Part shown: piece after piece, positions 1-12,227 of the stretch | Position numbering within the stretch: the first letter of the stretch is position 1 | Layout: every line of letters begins with the position of its first letter | Assembly: GCA_002633005.1 (NCBI GenBank) | Contig: NMRA01000510.1 | Location: 1 to 61,977, forward strand | Reading direction: 5' to 3' | Length of the DNA stretch: 61,977 nucleotides | Origin: Phoronis australis | Lineage: Eukaryota > Phoronida > Phoronidae | Position numbers and translations under genes: made by a program | The notes under the pieces: model-generated | Told to the model about the DNA's origin: nothing | Database searches by the model: none | Seen by the model: the letters and a program-made list of their open reading frames with translations, nothing else

Positions 1-3000
1 ATGAAACAACAATGGCCGCCAGTGGCTGTCCAATAGGATTTCGCTAGGTGAAACGTCTCCCTCTCTACAGTCTCTGTTTTAAGCTATGTCCTAGCGTTAC
101 TGAACGGGAGGCTGTATTTTAGTAGTAGAACAGCGACCGGAAACAAAGTAACCAAATAATACGTACGAACAGTATACAAATAATGGCGCTTCTCTTGTAA
201 ATTATTGTCAATATATGGTGCACAACCTCACAAACTTCACACGAGCAACAAACAAACTTGTTGGAAGAGATTTCCAAGGTTACATATCTCTTCTAAGTTT
301 ACTGCTAAGGTTCACTATTGTGAATCCAGATTCAAGTCCGACAGTTATGTCTGCTACTAAATGAGGCGGAACTGACATTCAATTGTATACGTGTCCATTT
401 AGTAACCATTTTAAGGGTGTGCAAAAAAATGAAGAGTTCTTAAATTATTGATTGCTTTGTTTGCGAATGAGCTCAGTTCCAATCATTCACAATCGCGAAT
501 CCTGAATTTAAAACGACTTATTTTAAAACAGGGGCAACATCGGGGGCACGGGGTATTCTCAATCATTTCATGGTTGGGGCGACTTACGGACGGATTAGGG
601 AAAAGTGGAAGTAATTCTCTGATTTGGTGAAGACGGGCAAGACCTGGGTAACTTAGTAAATTTAGTTCCAACTCGGTACCTATTTCGAAGTGGTGGGTGA
701 GGTTGAAGTCGCTACAGATTAACTTCTTAGTCACATTTACGGTAAACGCACACCGCGGCCTCATTCAGTTGCACCTATACCATGCAAGTCTGTTCATATT
801 TAAGTTAAACCTATAGGTCTGACCAAGTCTAAAGTTAACCTGGTTTAAGATCTTGAATTCGATCAGATCTAAAGAATATAGACTTCGTTGTTGAAATGAA
901 AACTGACTGAGACCAGGTCTAAATTGGAATACACCAGGTTTTACTAGACCACTGGTCTAAAAGTTAAGCCACCTTTATGAAATGCAGATTATCTTTAAGC
1001 CTGGTCTAAGTCCACTTTAAACCAGGCTTAACTTTTGGAACCACCTTTATGAAATCGGCTGTAATAGTCCAAGGCTCGATCTACAAGTTGGGGACGAGGT
1101 GAACTACCCGGGCTGTGTGAAATTTCTGGGTGTAACGGAGACACTGACGCAGTGGTCAGCCAGCTCGCTGTATAAAGGCTATAGCCAAAATCCAAATTGG
1201 TTTATCGTGTCCCTGTCAATAATATAACGGCATGATAAAGTTTATTAATGTTCGTACGTCAGGAATATAACAATCACGTCTTTTGTACACATACGCGCAC
1301 GCCGCAGATCACATCTCGGAAATTTCCGACTTGACGGATGACAATGAATGAGCACAATGAAATTAAACGTCGTTTTGCAGCTTGTAAGATTCATAATAAA
1401 CGCATTTTGAATATTGCAATGCATGTGTTCCAAAATCTAAATAACTTGGGTCCTATATTTTTGTATTCGTGCACGCCAAATGAAAGTAATCGTNGAAAGT
1501 AATCGTGATGTTGCTGTGTTGCAAAATCTCTTATACTGGGCCGATTTGAAAAATTGTTGTACTCATATTTGTTTTCGCTCTTCTCTTCAAATATTACAGT
1601 AAAAACTACGTAAAACTCTCCATAAAAAGTACAGTCTGCTACGCTAGATTGTAATCAGCTGATTATATCCGCATGAGCGAAGCCAATTATCCTCGCTCCT
1701 GACTCGATGAATGGAGCAGCTTGGCGCGGGATCCCTTTCGTGAGCCGAGCGCGACTCAGCCAAGGTCTAGTTCAATCTGCCAAACCCCACCTTTTACCTT
1801 GACAGGCTGGGTTTGGGCCAATCTTATTTAGTAGGAATGTTTATAGCATGGCCCCCTTTAGTGGAAATGTTTAAAATGATGATCATTCCTTACACCTGTG
1901 CTCTATGCGATGCACACGATGGACGCGTACGCTCCGCATTGCTCGTCTTCTTTTTAACTCAGGTGAAACGCTTTTAATGTTGTGGTCATGAGTCTGCTTT
2001 GACACTGACTCGAAACTGAATGGGCTCACTTTTGGCGGGGGCAGTAGCAGTAATTTTTACAAATTATGATTTTGAATACATGTAGGACCAATCCGAACTT
2101 ATAGGACTCCAACTCAACTTCACACGTAAACTGGCTGCGGTTTTCGAATCCATTTCTCAGTGCACGGACATCAGTAGTAAAGCGCACAGAAAATTTGATA
2201 TTATTGGATACCGAATGCTAATCCCAGTGAGAGCTGAGCGAGTACATCTTCCGGCAATTGATAAGTTTTTTATCGAGCATACAATCTATTCACTGGCACA
2301 TTTGTTGGTTACAGTTCAACAAGTGTTCAACCAACATGCACATACTAAAAACGTCTGCAGTCACAAAGTTTACTTAACTATTTAAAATGTGTTTACCAAG
2401 TTGTTTTTAATTCACGAAAAATTAATGCTATACGCGACCCACCTTCTACCCCAAAATCAACTATGAATGATTTGGACCAAAGAAATAACCTCACGTTTCT
2501 CCCTGCTCAGGTTACAAAGAAGTGATTTGTGAGCGATGAAAGACACTGAGTTCATCAGTTAACTGGAGCTGGATGGTCATTCTGGCTGGTCATTGTATAA
2601 GGCCTTGTAACGACCAATCATAAAAAGAGCAAAATTTTCCAGGTGACGAATGTTTCAACAAATAAATAGGCTTGTGTGATAGGAATATTTTTGTGTAGTA
2701 AAAGTTAACTGCAAAAGACGTTTTTGCATGAATAATGTTAAAAAATGATAGAATTAAAGAAACGAAAATGAGTTAACTGAAAATCAAATAAGAAGAAATC
2801 GAAACCAAAAAGAGGATATCCTCTTAAGAGGAAAATGAAGAGTCCTGTTCTATGCCCAAAAGGCCAACCTCACCAACATCCCATTCGGACAGTTCTTTAG
2901 AAGTTGAGACAATGAGAAATAAACAATTTGAGACCACTGCCATGTAACTGCCGGATGGTCCAAACAAAATGTGAGTTCTGACAGAAAGCAGGTTTAACTA
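1..3000. other. Non-coding stretch, no gene seen
   Basis: No ORF here resembles a known protein or has convincing splice context. A patch at about 780-1065 is built from variants of a 'cctggtctaa / ttagaccagg' motif in both orientations, with a repeated 'ccacctttatgaaat' string, and looks like a decayed inverted-repeat element. Overlapping palindromes, aagaggatatcctctt (2810-2825) and cctcttaagagg (2820-2831), are also present. Position 1494 is a single N between two copies of a 12-bp string. Confidence 0.5.
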
Positions 3001-3029
3001 CACCACCACCACCACCACCACCACCACCA
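3001..3029. repeat. CAC trinucleotide microsatellite
   Basis: An uninterrupted run of about nine to ten CAC units. It is not within any recognised exon. Confidence 0.95.
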
Positions 3030-3439
3030 TGACGTTCACATAGTCATCTACTATCAGGTAAGCACAGACTACTGAAGTGTTCGCGAGATTTCGACATGGG
3101 TATCACCAGAGAAGCACACTTAACTTTTCTCGCGATTGATTTTATCTAGGGAACGCAGTCAGTCCTACTTAAACAATGTAGGTCACCATCGCACAACGAT
3201 ACATACAATCACATTCCACATGATCAAGAATACACAAGCTTCAGGTGTATTACAAAAGTAACCCTGGAACTATTAATCAGTCAGCTCCAATTCAGAAACA
3301 ACGAAACAGGAAATGGGTAATGCAGCACTTTCTAACAGTGTGAATGACTCAATTCACCACTTGCATTTACAAAGAGTTTGAAGGTGCTGCATTATGTAGT
3401 GAATATACTAGTTCAGTGAGTGTTGTGGGAGCCATGGGC

Positions 3440-3673
3440 GCACCCAGGGGGGCTCGAACGAGCCCCACCAATTTGGCGAAATGGACAAAAAGGTCCGACT
3501 CAGTGAAACAAAAAGCACGAGTAAATGAGACAAATGTCCACAAAGTCCACAGGAATTCGGGGCGGATGTGCATTTGGCGGGCCTGAAGCTAGTGGCCCTG
3601 TTTTTTTAACCCTCGTTGATTTTTTTTCAGTAGAAGGTCCGCATCGAGCCCTCCAATATTTTAGGCTGGGTGC
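3440..3673 (+). mobile_element. Short TIR element (MITE), family A copy 1
   Basis: A 234-bp unit opens with gcacccagg and closes with the inverted form ctgggtgc. The inverted similarity extends outward into flanking ccatgggc / gcgcatggg. The interior shares long stretches with copies at 59,525-59,762 (same orientation) and 16,101-16,985 (opposite orientation, split by a LINE). Shared landmarks are a G run followed by a 'gagcccc' block, 'aaaaaggtc(c/t)g', and 'agtaaaaggt...ttaggctgg' near the end. No protein is encoded. A non-autonomous DNA transposon is the simplest reading; the target-site duplication is not clear. Confidence 0.6.
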
Positions 3674-5249
3674 GCGCATGGGAGCTACTGAAGAGTTCAA
3701 CATCTCATTGAATGAATTCTCATTTCCTCATCCTGGAATTGTATCTTACACACTTAAATACCACTAATAGAAACCATTATGAACATTTACCTGATAAATC
3801 TCTTATCGAACAGAGTTTTCATTTGATGCAGACATGTAATATGTGGGAAATGGGTAAAGGTCAGAGTTACTTAAAAAAAAAACAAAAAACAAACACACAG
3901 TAAAAAATTAATTACTGGTCACCGAAGTCAATGGTCTTCTTTCGCAGAGGTAGAAAAATACTTCATGTTAAAAAGTGGAGCCCCTAACAGACAAGTGAAC
4001 AATTTATCAGGCCTCACTCAGCCAATCAAATATGCCGATGTCTGCATTGCAACTCACTATGGAACAGTAAAAAAGTGGCTTATGAGTAAAAAAGGGTACT
4101 TAAACCGTTATAAAACTCTGACCAGAGAATGTGATAGCAATTAGCACAAAGGTATTACCAATGCCTTCCAGATGTTCTGGCAATTGGTTATTAGTCCTAA
4201 TTCTGACAACACAGAAGATTTTCAAGTCCTGGTGCAAAAGGCATATTTGTGAATAACTATTACACAGTTACCGGTATATCCATTTGAGAAAAGACAAAAT
4301 GACAAGCAAAATTTAAACACTCCATAGTCTTAATAAAGTACAAATATACAACCTTAACAACATTAAATATGCAATGGGCCAATAAATTACCTAATTACCA
4401 CATGACCAACAGACAAGAAAACACTGTTCAAAATTATTTACACAAAATGTCTGAAACATGCTATTCAAATTACGCTGCTATATATTGCTACTACAGTTTA
4501 TTATGAGTATATCATTAAGTGGACTGACTTCATACAAACATATCTCCACAAATCAGCCAGAGTGGTAGACACTTAGACCCAGAACACATAATCTACATGC
4601 TTGAGGAGATATCACTTTTTGAAATAGTGCCAACATATTGTCAAGAAATAAGCCATATCACCAAATGGCAACAGAGTATTCACTCAGAGGGTAAATATTC
4701 AGTGCCTCGGCACAAACTCCATTTGTGAGTTCATGTAAAATCTCCTACTTGCACTGTATGAACTAATACAATACATGTATTCGTGCGACAAAATCTCACC
4801 AATTTCAGAAAACTATAATTCACTAAAAAATTTTTTTTCTTTTTTCAGAGACTTCTAACATTGTTGTGACTTTATAAGAAACACTACCTATGGCATGGAT
4901 ATTAAAAATGAAGTAACTCTCTTATGAAGTGTTCTCAACTGATAAGATTTTACTGTCACGTCATTTTGAATATACTATTGACAGCAATGACTGTAAACTT
5001 GCTTGATGTGATACACCTAATGCCAGACGCATTTATATGTGTGCAAACATGATTACAACAAGTACCTTTAAGAAATTTCAATTTTTGTAAGGATTCACAA
5101 ACAAAGAATTCCAACAATTCCTTTAAAGCAAGCTAACTGTTATAGGAAAAAGCAATTAAATGAGCATGATTTTCAATGGAAAAAAAATGCATAACACAAA
5201 AATGCCCTCCTGACACAAGTGCAGAATTTGAAAGACAGTCTGTTTAGCC
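3674..5249. other. Non-coding stretch downstream of SPRYD7
   Basis: AT-rich sequence beyond the SPRYD7 stop codon (minus strand), probably its 3' UTR followed by intergenic DNA. I see no domain-bearing ORF and no RNA gene. Confidence 0.4.
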
Positions 5250-8200
5250 TTACAGCAGAGATTTCTCAATCATGATCTGCTCAAAGCCATCTGGTGGTGT
5301 GTGGTAAAAGTTACTAAATTGCACATCCATGATAGCACCTTCGTCAACTGTAAAAAAAGAAAACATACTAATTACAATTATGAAGAATTATTAATTACTC
5401 ATAACCTGCACAAACTGTACCAAAGCATTTGAAAGTAAAGTGGCAATTCTGAAGTTCACATCACAATGATTATAGCTTTTGTGATGGTTTTAACTGTAAG
5501 CCAGATATAACCCTATGCGAGGATGGTTAGCAATCAGTTGTAATGGTTGTAACCCAGTGTGAACAGTCAGCACAGTTGTGAAAGTTATAACCAACGTACT
5601 TTGTATATGAGGCTAACTGAATACTACATAGCACACCAAACAAAAGCAGCAACTTGGGTTTTAACACTGTTGTTACTCTTGGCATGAACAGCTACTGTAG
5701 AATTTAAATAAAAGTTGTAATGGTGCGAAAGTTATTACCTGGTTTAGTTGGTGTGAACACAACAAATGACACAAAAGTACAAACTGTAGAACTTATGTTG
5801 GTGATTAACAGACAATGCACAGAGTATATTCAGGCAGAGACAATTGCACATGAAGTGACTGACATAAAATACTGGAATACCACGAACATTAATACCTGCC
5901 ACTTAGAAGTTGGGAAAATGCCTAAGTTTGAATCCTTCAACTTGAACATGCTGGGTGAAAACTAAGTATGGTACATGCAGTTGTCAGTCGGGTGAACTCA
6001 CAGCAGAAGAAAACTTGCTTACATGAATGTCACTGTTGCTAACAAAAATGCAACATGGTGACTTAACAACTAGCAAAGCCTGGGTACTAACTGGCCACAT
6101 GTGAGCTGTTGGTGATAGATGAGTGAGCAGAACAAACTTTGCGTTTTCAGCTAAAACTGCAATAATTGTAGTGAAGAGTTTTAGACCTCAACCTTACCAT
6201 AAAACAATGGATAGACAGTGCCTTTGACTCCTCTGAAAGGGCTGTTCAGCTGCTTGCCGTTCAGGTAAAAATTCAGTTCTACGTGATCATAAGTTAAACC
6301 CTGAAATCAAAATGTGGCAAAATTAAGATAAATGTAATCAAGAAAAAACAAAACTTAATTAAAAACAAATTGGTCACCTAACACAAAACAGCGCAAGTGA
6401 AATATAAAGCCAATAGTCCGCCGGTGATTACAAAAACCATTTAGATCATGTTTTGGTTATAAACCAACAGTACATTGCATCTGTTAAAAGCTCAAAAAGA
6501 CAGTATATTTGGTGAAGAAATTTGTATCACCAAAATGGCCAGCAAGAAATCATAAAATGTTAATTAGCAATATTTTTAGCAAAGTCTAATACTCTGACCA
6601 AATAGTTTTTTGTTTCTTTCTTCGTTCACACCCTACATTTTTTAACCTATCAACATGAAATTTCCAAACAACAATCCTCACGAACAGTTTAAGGCTAATT
6701 GTTTTTGATTGAAATCAGACCCAAGATGACACTGTGGGTCCATTTCCAACTTTTTTGCTCCATTGTCCTATGAGGGATCTTCCCTGAAATTTAGTACGGA
6801 GATAAGTTCTCCTCTCTTGCTATCTGCAATCTGCTTTTCACTTATGTTAGATCATTTCTTTTTATTAGTATTATGTCAGTTTGAAAATCTGTTTATACAC
6901 TGTTTATACACTGTTTATACAAAGTATCCCACAAACTAATCATTTTTGGAAATGTTGTGCTGATCAGTGCTGTAAATGTCGAATAATGTGTTTACCAATA
7001 TGTCTCCCTCTTGTGGAATATCCGTCACCTTGGCGACTTCTTCATTGTTGTGGAACATGTAGCCATTATGTCGAAGTACCCAGCTGTCTGCAGTTGTACC
7101 CAGTGGAATGACATTTAAGTTACCTTTTCTTGTTGCAACACCAACACCCCACACACCTGTTAATAGAACCACCATACTAGTATGCAAGTAAGGAATAAGT
7201 GATATTTCCACACATTTTGTGTGTGTGAAATGAAAAGAGTGTATGAAATCATGTTATGAATCATCAATTCCCACAATGCAAAATCATTGTTCTTAATTTG
7301 CAGAGGTAGAAAAACATTGAGAATAGACACATAGCTGTTCATTATGGAAAAAAAATTCTATAAACTATTTCTAGACTGTTATATGCTCATAACTACTTGA
7401 CTAAGTCTTTATTCAGCAATAGAGATGTGGGGACCTTGAGTAACTTTTCATGAAACAATACATTCTGAGCTAATAGTGTTGGTCGCACCATTTGTGAATG
7501 ATCACAAATTTTGTCCATTGAGATTATACAGCGTTGGCAGTTTACGTTCTATAGTCTAGGATCTAGGTTGCAGAACAAATCACAAACAGTTGGAAAAATT
7601 CTTCAGTAGAAATCCTAACATGGAGGATGAACCAATTCATGAACTCGGTTCACTCCTTTACGTAACTGTGCATGATTAATTTACTAAAATGTTATAAAAT
7701 TTACAAACAAAGAAGACACAATCGTATAAATTTAAAAGTAATTGAAGAAAAAAGACAAATTCTAAAAAAAGCTATGGAGCATACAGCCTCTGACTCAGTG
7801 AGAAATACTATAAAGGGACATCATCGGCCAGAAAAGACTTTTTCTGAAATCAGCCTTAGCTCAGAATCAAGCCTGGAGTCCCTCCGGTCACAGTCAAGCA
7901 ATCTGATGGTAGAGTTAAATCCGACGCGATGAATGGCTGAGTAATTTACATGATCACCGACTTTCATTTCTCTGAATGTCTGGCAGACAATAGTGACAAA
8001 AGCTGAATTGTAATAAAAACATAAAACACATCGGATTTTATTGTTTCACAGCTCTGGTCATCCAAAAACAATCTTAGAAAATGCATTTTGGCCATAAAAA
8101 TGAAAATGTCCCTTTAAAGCTACGTTTAAGGAAAAACCTTAACCGCAAGTATGGCCACTATTTTTGGTGAAATCACCAAAACATACCTGAGGACTGTAGC

Positions 8201-8303
8201 TTAATTTCAAAGTAAGCTTTATTTTGAGCAATAGGAGCATTGGCTAGCACAGCCCCTGTACCACACACACGTCTACCGTTCTTCACAACTACCACGTCAT
8301 TAC
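5250..8303 (-). CDS. SPRYD7: SPRYD7-like SPRY-domain protein, 5' end missing
   Basis: Four minus-strand exons join in phase: 8303-8187, 7156-6996, 6300-6198 and 5347-5250 (stop TAA 5252-5250). Each boundary has AG/GT signals, for example CAG|gtatgt at 8187. They give about 159 residues; vertebrate SPRYD7 has about 196, so roughly 36 N-terminal residues are absent. Recognition rests on family blocks: VVVKNGRRVCGTG and NKAYFEIKLQSSG in the first exon, GVWGVGVATRKGNLN, IPLG, HNNEE and PQEGD in the second, YDHVELNFYLNGK and KGTVYP in the third, and FSNFYHTPPDGFE in the last. The product is a small, nearly pure SPRY (beta-sandwich) protein. SPRY domains usually bind partner proteins, but the role of SPRYD7 is not established. 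The missing exon must end in phase 1, probably with a G. It was not found up to 20 kb and could lie in the N gap at 11.4-12.2 kb or in unrecognised sequence. Confidence 0.93.
7836..8065 (+). repeat. Dispersed repeat, family B copy 1 (SPRYD7 intron)
   Basis: About 220 bp matches 46,166-46,390 in the same orientation. Shared blocks include 'tttctga(a/g)atcagcct', 'ttaaatcc(g/c)ac' next to 'gatgaatggc / gataaatggc', and '(t/c)ggcagacaatagtga' against 'aggcaacagtgaga'. A short ORF ends at the same place in both copies, but the similarity crosses its stop codon, so the repeat is not defined by coding sequence. Confidence 0.5.
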
Positions 8304-8488
8304 CTGAAATTTAATAAATTATTATAGTAAAATCTTACAAACTTATAAACACAATATGGCCGACAAGTGAACATTTATTGTCTGATTTTCCATAAAAGAT
8401 ATGTAGCACCAGATTGCTACTTTTCCATGTTCAATGTTTTGAAAAAAGTATGGGCATTCACAACGTTAGAAGTCTCTGGAAAATGAAA

Positions 8489-9420
8489 TAAGAGCAACGC
8501 AAAGACTTGAAATGTTCCCACGACTGCACCGCAAACTGTATGCTTCTAGGAAACATTAGAATCAAAATAGCCATTAGGTAGTACAGGAAACATTGAACTT
8601 GTCCAGAAACGGAATGGCCTCGTCGTCTTTCTGACAGAAACCTCAATTTGCAAAATTTCATGCAAATCTATACAGGAACTCTCAAGACATGAGACAAATA
8701 TAAAAAATAGAATTGCCACTATGAGGTAGAGTGGTATAGTCAGATCCGTTCGAAAAAAGTTGTCATCAGTCACCACATTCAGAGGAATGCATATTTCACA
8801 AAAGATCCTTCAAGGGTTTAGGAGATAAAGCAGGGGATGCAAAAATGCCACTATGAGGCGCTACAGTTGATGGACCCATCTGAAAACCAATGGAAGTAGT
8901 GCTGTTGTGAGCAAGAAAACATCTGACAATTTTATTAATGATCCCTTGAGTAGTTTGGCGGATAAGATAGGCTGATGCCAAACACAGATAATAGAAATGG
9001 TCACTAGATGGGGCAAAATACGGCTAATCCATCCGAAAATAGAACGGTGTTGTCATCTACTTAATAGAATCCATAGAGTCCCAGAGATAGAGGACTTTAA
9101 AAAAAAAACTGTGAATTTCATCTCACAGGCAGTACATAAAAAAGCAACGTACATAGCGTTGCAATATGCCCATGACTGCTCCGCAAACGGGGTGACAGAT
9201 TGCACAGAATACGTACGTTAAACGCAATAAAAATTGGGCAAGTGCTGTCGTCTCTCTACTGGAACTTAAGCTATTTGCTAAATTTCATGAAAAAATGCCA
9301 ACGAAATTCAAATATGCTGAAGAAAACAAAAAAAATATAATTCCCAAAAGAGAGCATAGCAGCAGTCAGATTCACCTGAAAGCCATCGCCGTCCATTGTT
9401 GACACTTGCCAAATTTAATA
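8489..9420 (+). repeat. Two diverged copies of a repeat with a 'caacgcaaag...gactgc' core
   Basis: The core at about 8491-8541 recurs at about 9140-9190 and at 47,796-47,845, always with 'catgactgc(t/a)c(c)gcaaac' or a close variant. Around the first two, longer blocks also match in order, including 'aatttcatg', 'aaagatcct' and 'aggatttaggagat' or similar, so 8.49-8.98 kb and 9.14-9.47 kb look like an old direct duplication. No coding potential was recognised. Confidence 0.4.
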
Positions 9421-10209
9421 AAGATCCTGTAAAGGATTTAGGAGATGCAACCATGGACATCATATCCTCTGACTAAATAGTGTAAAATTGACCTGTTAAA
9501 GAATTGGGCAACTGAACGGCTCATGGCGGCCCCATGGCTATGGGATGGCCACCATCTGTACAGGGGCCTGTTGAGACGGTGGTTCTGTCTAGTGTGACAC
9601 GTCTCACTACAACTCACTCTCGTTTAGTACGTATAATGTATCTGTAGTGAGTGTAGTAATGTAAAGGCCTCTCTTAGTTACTCGCCTACAGGCAATTGCT
9701 CTTTGCCTCTTGGATCAACTGGTTAAGATGCCTGGCATTGGAGCAGGACTTGGTCTAGGTGACTTTTCACCACATCATTCCAGATGATACCGGTTTTTAG
9801 AGGCCTCATATCAAATTTTCTTTTGTTAGTCACCAGTTTCAGCCTTTTCTTCCATGTCACGACGCAAGTGTCACTTATTTATCACGCTGAAAGAATACAT
9901 GCATCAACTCAAAACTGTTGTCAATTAGAGATAAAAAATATCAAAACCTTTAGGCTAATTTTTACAGTATTTCTTCCGCGAAAGAAGTATTCTACACTAA
10001 ATTTTCTCAAGGAATTAAATTTCAGAAGCAAAACACATTAAATTACCAGTTTCTGTCCTAAACATTTCACTTTATTTAAAGGAGAATGCCACCCGATTTA
10101 ATTCGTCTTTTTTACCATCTTAATCGGTCTATATCCACATCGCCTCTTATACGGTCGACCTCACCTTGCCGAGAGGTGTCGCGTTAACCTGTGAGGAAGG
10201 TGAGACACG

Positions 10210-10530
10210 ATGCAGCGACGTCAGTGGTTCGTCTGCAAAGTTAATGCCGCTATATTGCGGTGCATCGTTTTCGCTTGTCCGAACTATGAAGCTGCGAAGA
10301 GAGCGGGTATATCGTTTTTTCGACTTCCTCGAGAGCCCAAAATGCTTAGGAAGGTAGTGAAGAATGAAAGGTACGCTGTTAATAGCAAGTATGAGGCCGT
10401 GAAACATCCCCGTGTCTGTGGCCGGCATTTCGTCGATAGTGATTTCTCTGACGAATTCCGGCTTACCAAAAAAATATCCATGCGTTCCGTTGTCTGTGCA
10501 TGTTCACGGCGCCTCTGCAGCATTTCTTGA
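10210..10530 (+). CDS. THAP-domain zinc-finger ORF, likely exon or fragment
   Basis: The frame from 10210 encodes a THAP-like domain. A C-x4-C pair (CIVFAC) is followed by NYEAAKRAGISFFRLP, a basic stretch, then VCGRHFVDSDF, which supplies the C-x2-H pair and the conserved HF..SDF end. THAP is a C2CH zinc-binding DNA-binding domain of about 90 residues, usually N-terminal, shared by P-element-type transposases and host transcription factors. The conserved central tryptophan is not visible: the usual W position reads 'KVV'. After DEF the frame continues only 21 residues to a stop, and they are unlike THAP tails. That fits an exon end, a frameshift or decay. I see no transposase catalytic region downstream before the N gap. 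It could be a host THAP gene exon or a transposon relic. Confidence 0.65.
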   Translation: MQRRQWFVCKVNAAILRCIVFACPNYEAAKRAGISFFRLPREPKMLRKVVKNERYAVNSKYEAVKHPRVCGRHFVDSDFSDEFRLTKKISMRSVVCACSRRLCSIS

Positions 10531-11138
10531 TCAGTGTATTCCGGTTCGAACTGATAACCTGTGAAACCTAACGATCCGACCCGTAAAGTCTTCGTCGGAT
10601 GAGCACTTGACCAAGTCGGGATTGGCGCCGGACGAGTTGCCATGTATTCTGCGTTCTGTTTCACAATGAATTATTCTCATCCTAACTAATGCTTATATTT
10701 AGAAACAAAGTCTGTTTCATTGGATACAATTTGTAATGCATTTGCAGTATTCGTGAGTGCAAATGTTGAGAAGCCAGCAATGAATAAACCACTGCGTTAC
10801 CGGCTTTTAATGCCGGCAATAAAGGTAATTGACTGGGTACCGAGGCCGTGTGAGCGCTAATTCACTGTTTGCAGACAGAAAGCTGATGTGAAACAATTAC
10901 TCGATTTTATATGCTATGGTCACATGTTAGTGGAATCTTTATACAAACACATTATTCAAATCATTGTTAATGTACAACCTTTGCCCTAACGGTCTGTGGA
11001 AGGGGAACCCGACTTCGCGGCCCCCGACAAGTAAGTACATTTTCAGTTTTGTGGCTAATAATTACAAGCACATTATTTCTTTGGCTCACTTTTATAGTCT
11101 TTTCATGAATGGAGGTTTAGTTTCCAACTCAAGCTGGT

Positions 11139-11256
11139 TTATGTTCGTGCCAGTCCCGGCGGCCACGAGGGACCATATCGGGTTCCGAGCCACTGGTCAG
11201 AAAAACGAGTCAGTCCAGCCGCGATGGGCCTGATCGGGTTCCGAGCCAATGGCCGC
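11139..11256. repeat. Short tandem duplication
   Basis: The string atcgggttccgagcca plus a short flank occurs twice, about 60 bp apart (near 11175 and 11232). It is a local duplication with no coding context. Confidence 0.6.
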
Positions 11257-11371
11257 GATAACAAGTGTTTTGTGTTATTAGAACTAAAAAAATACAAGTT
11301 TAGGTTCTCTTGTCTGTATTTCACGAAAGAATACTTCAAATTTATCTCCGAACAGACCTCAAACTCCTGCT

Positions 11372-12227
11372 NNNNNNNNNNNNNNNNNNNNNNNNNNNNN
11401 NNNNNNNNNNNNNNNNNNNNNNNNNNNNNNNNNNNNNNNNNNNNNNNNNNNNNNNNNNNNNNNNNNNNNNNNNNNNNNNNNNNNNNNNNNNNNNNNNNNN
11501 NNNNNNNNNNNNNNNNNNNNNNNNNNNNNNNNNNNNNNNNNNNNNNNNNNNNNNNNNNNNNNNNNNNNNNNNNNNNNNNNNNNNNNNNNNNNNNNNNNNN
11601 NNNNNNNNNNNNNNNNNNNNNNNNNNNNNNNNNNNNNNNNNNNNNNNNNNNNNNNNNNNNNNNNNNNNNNNNNNNNNNNNNNNNNNNNNNNNNNNNNNNN
11701 NNNNNNNNNNNNNNNNNNNNNNNNNNNNNNNNNNNNNNNNNNNNNNNNNNNNNNNNNNNNNNNNNNNNNNNNNNNNNNNNNNNNNNNNNNNNNNNNNNNN
11801 NNNNNNNNNNNNNNNNNNNNNNNNNNNNNNNNNNNNNNNNNNNNNNNNNNNNNNNNNNNNNNNNNNNNNNNNNNNNNNNNNNNNNNNNNNNNNNNNNNNN
11901 NNNNNNNNNNNNNNNNNNNNNNNNNNNNNNNNNNNNNNNNNNNNNNNNNNNNNNNNNNNNNNNNNNNNNNNNNNNNNNNNNNNNNNNNNNNNNNNNNNNN
12001 NNNNNNNNNNNNNNNNNNNNNNNNNNNNNNNNNNNNNNNNNNNNNNNNNNNNNNNNNNNNNNNNNNNNNNNNNNNNNNNNNNNNNNNNNNNNNNNNNNNN
12101 NNNNNNNNNNNNNNNNNNNNNNNNNNNNNNNNNNNNNNNNNNNNNNNNNNNNNNNNNNNNNNNNNNNNNNNNNNNNNNNNNNNNNNNNNNNNNNNNNNNN
12201 NNNNNNNNNNNNNNNNNNNNNNNNNNN
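11372..12227. other. Assembly gap (856 Ns)
   Basis: An unbroken run of N. Any ORF spanning it is meaningless. It is one place where the missing first exon of SPRYD7 could lie. Confidence 0.99.

Noticed and set aside
10284-10664. 126-codon minus-strand ORF
   Set aside because: It overlaps the THAP frame in antisense and has no domain of its own.
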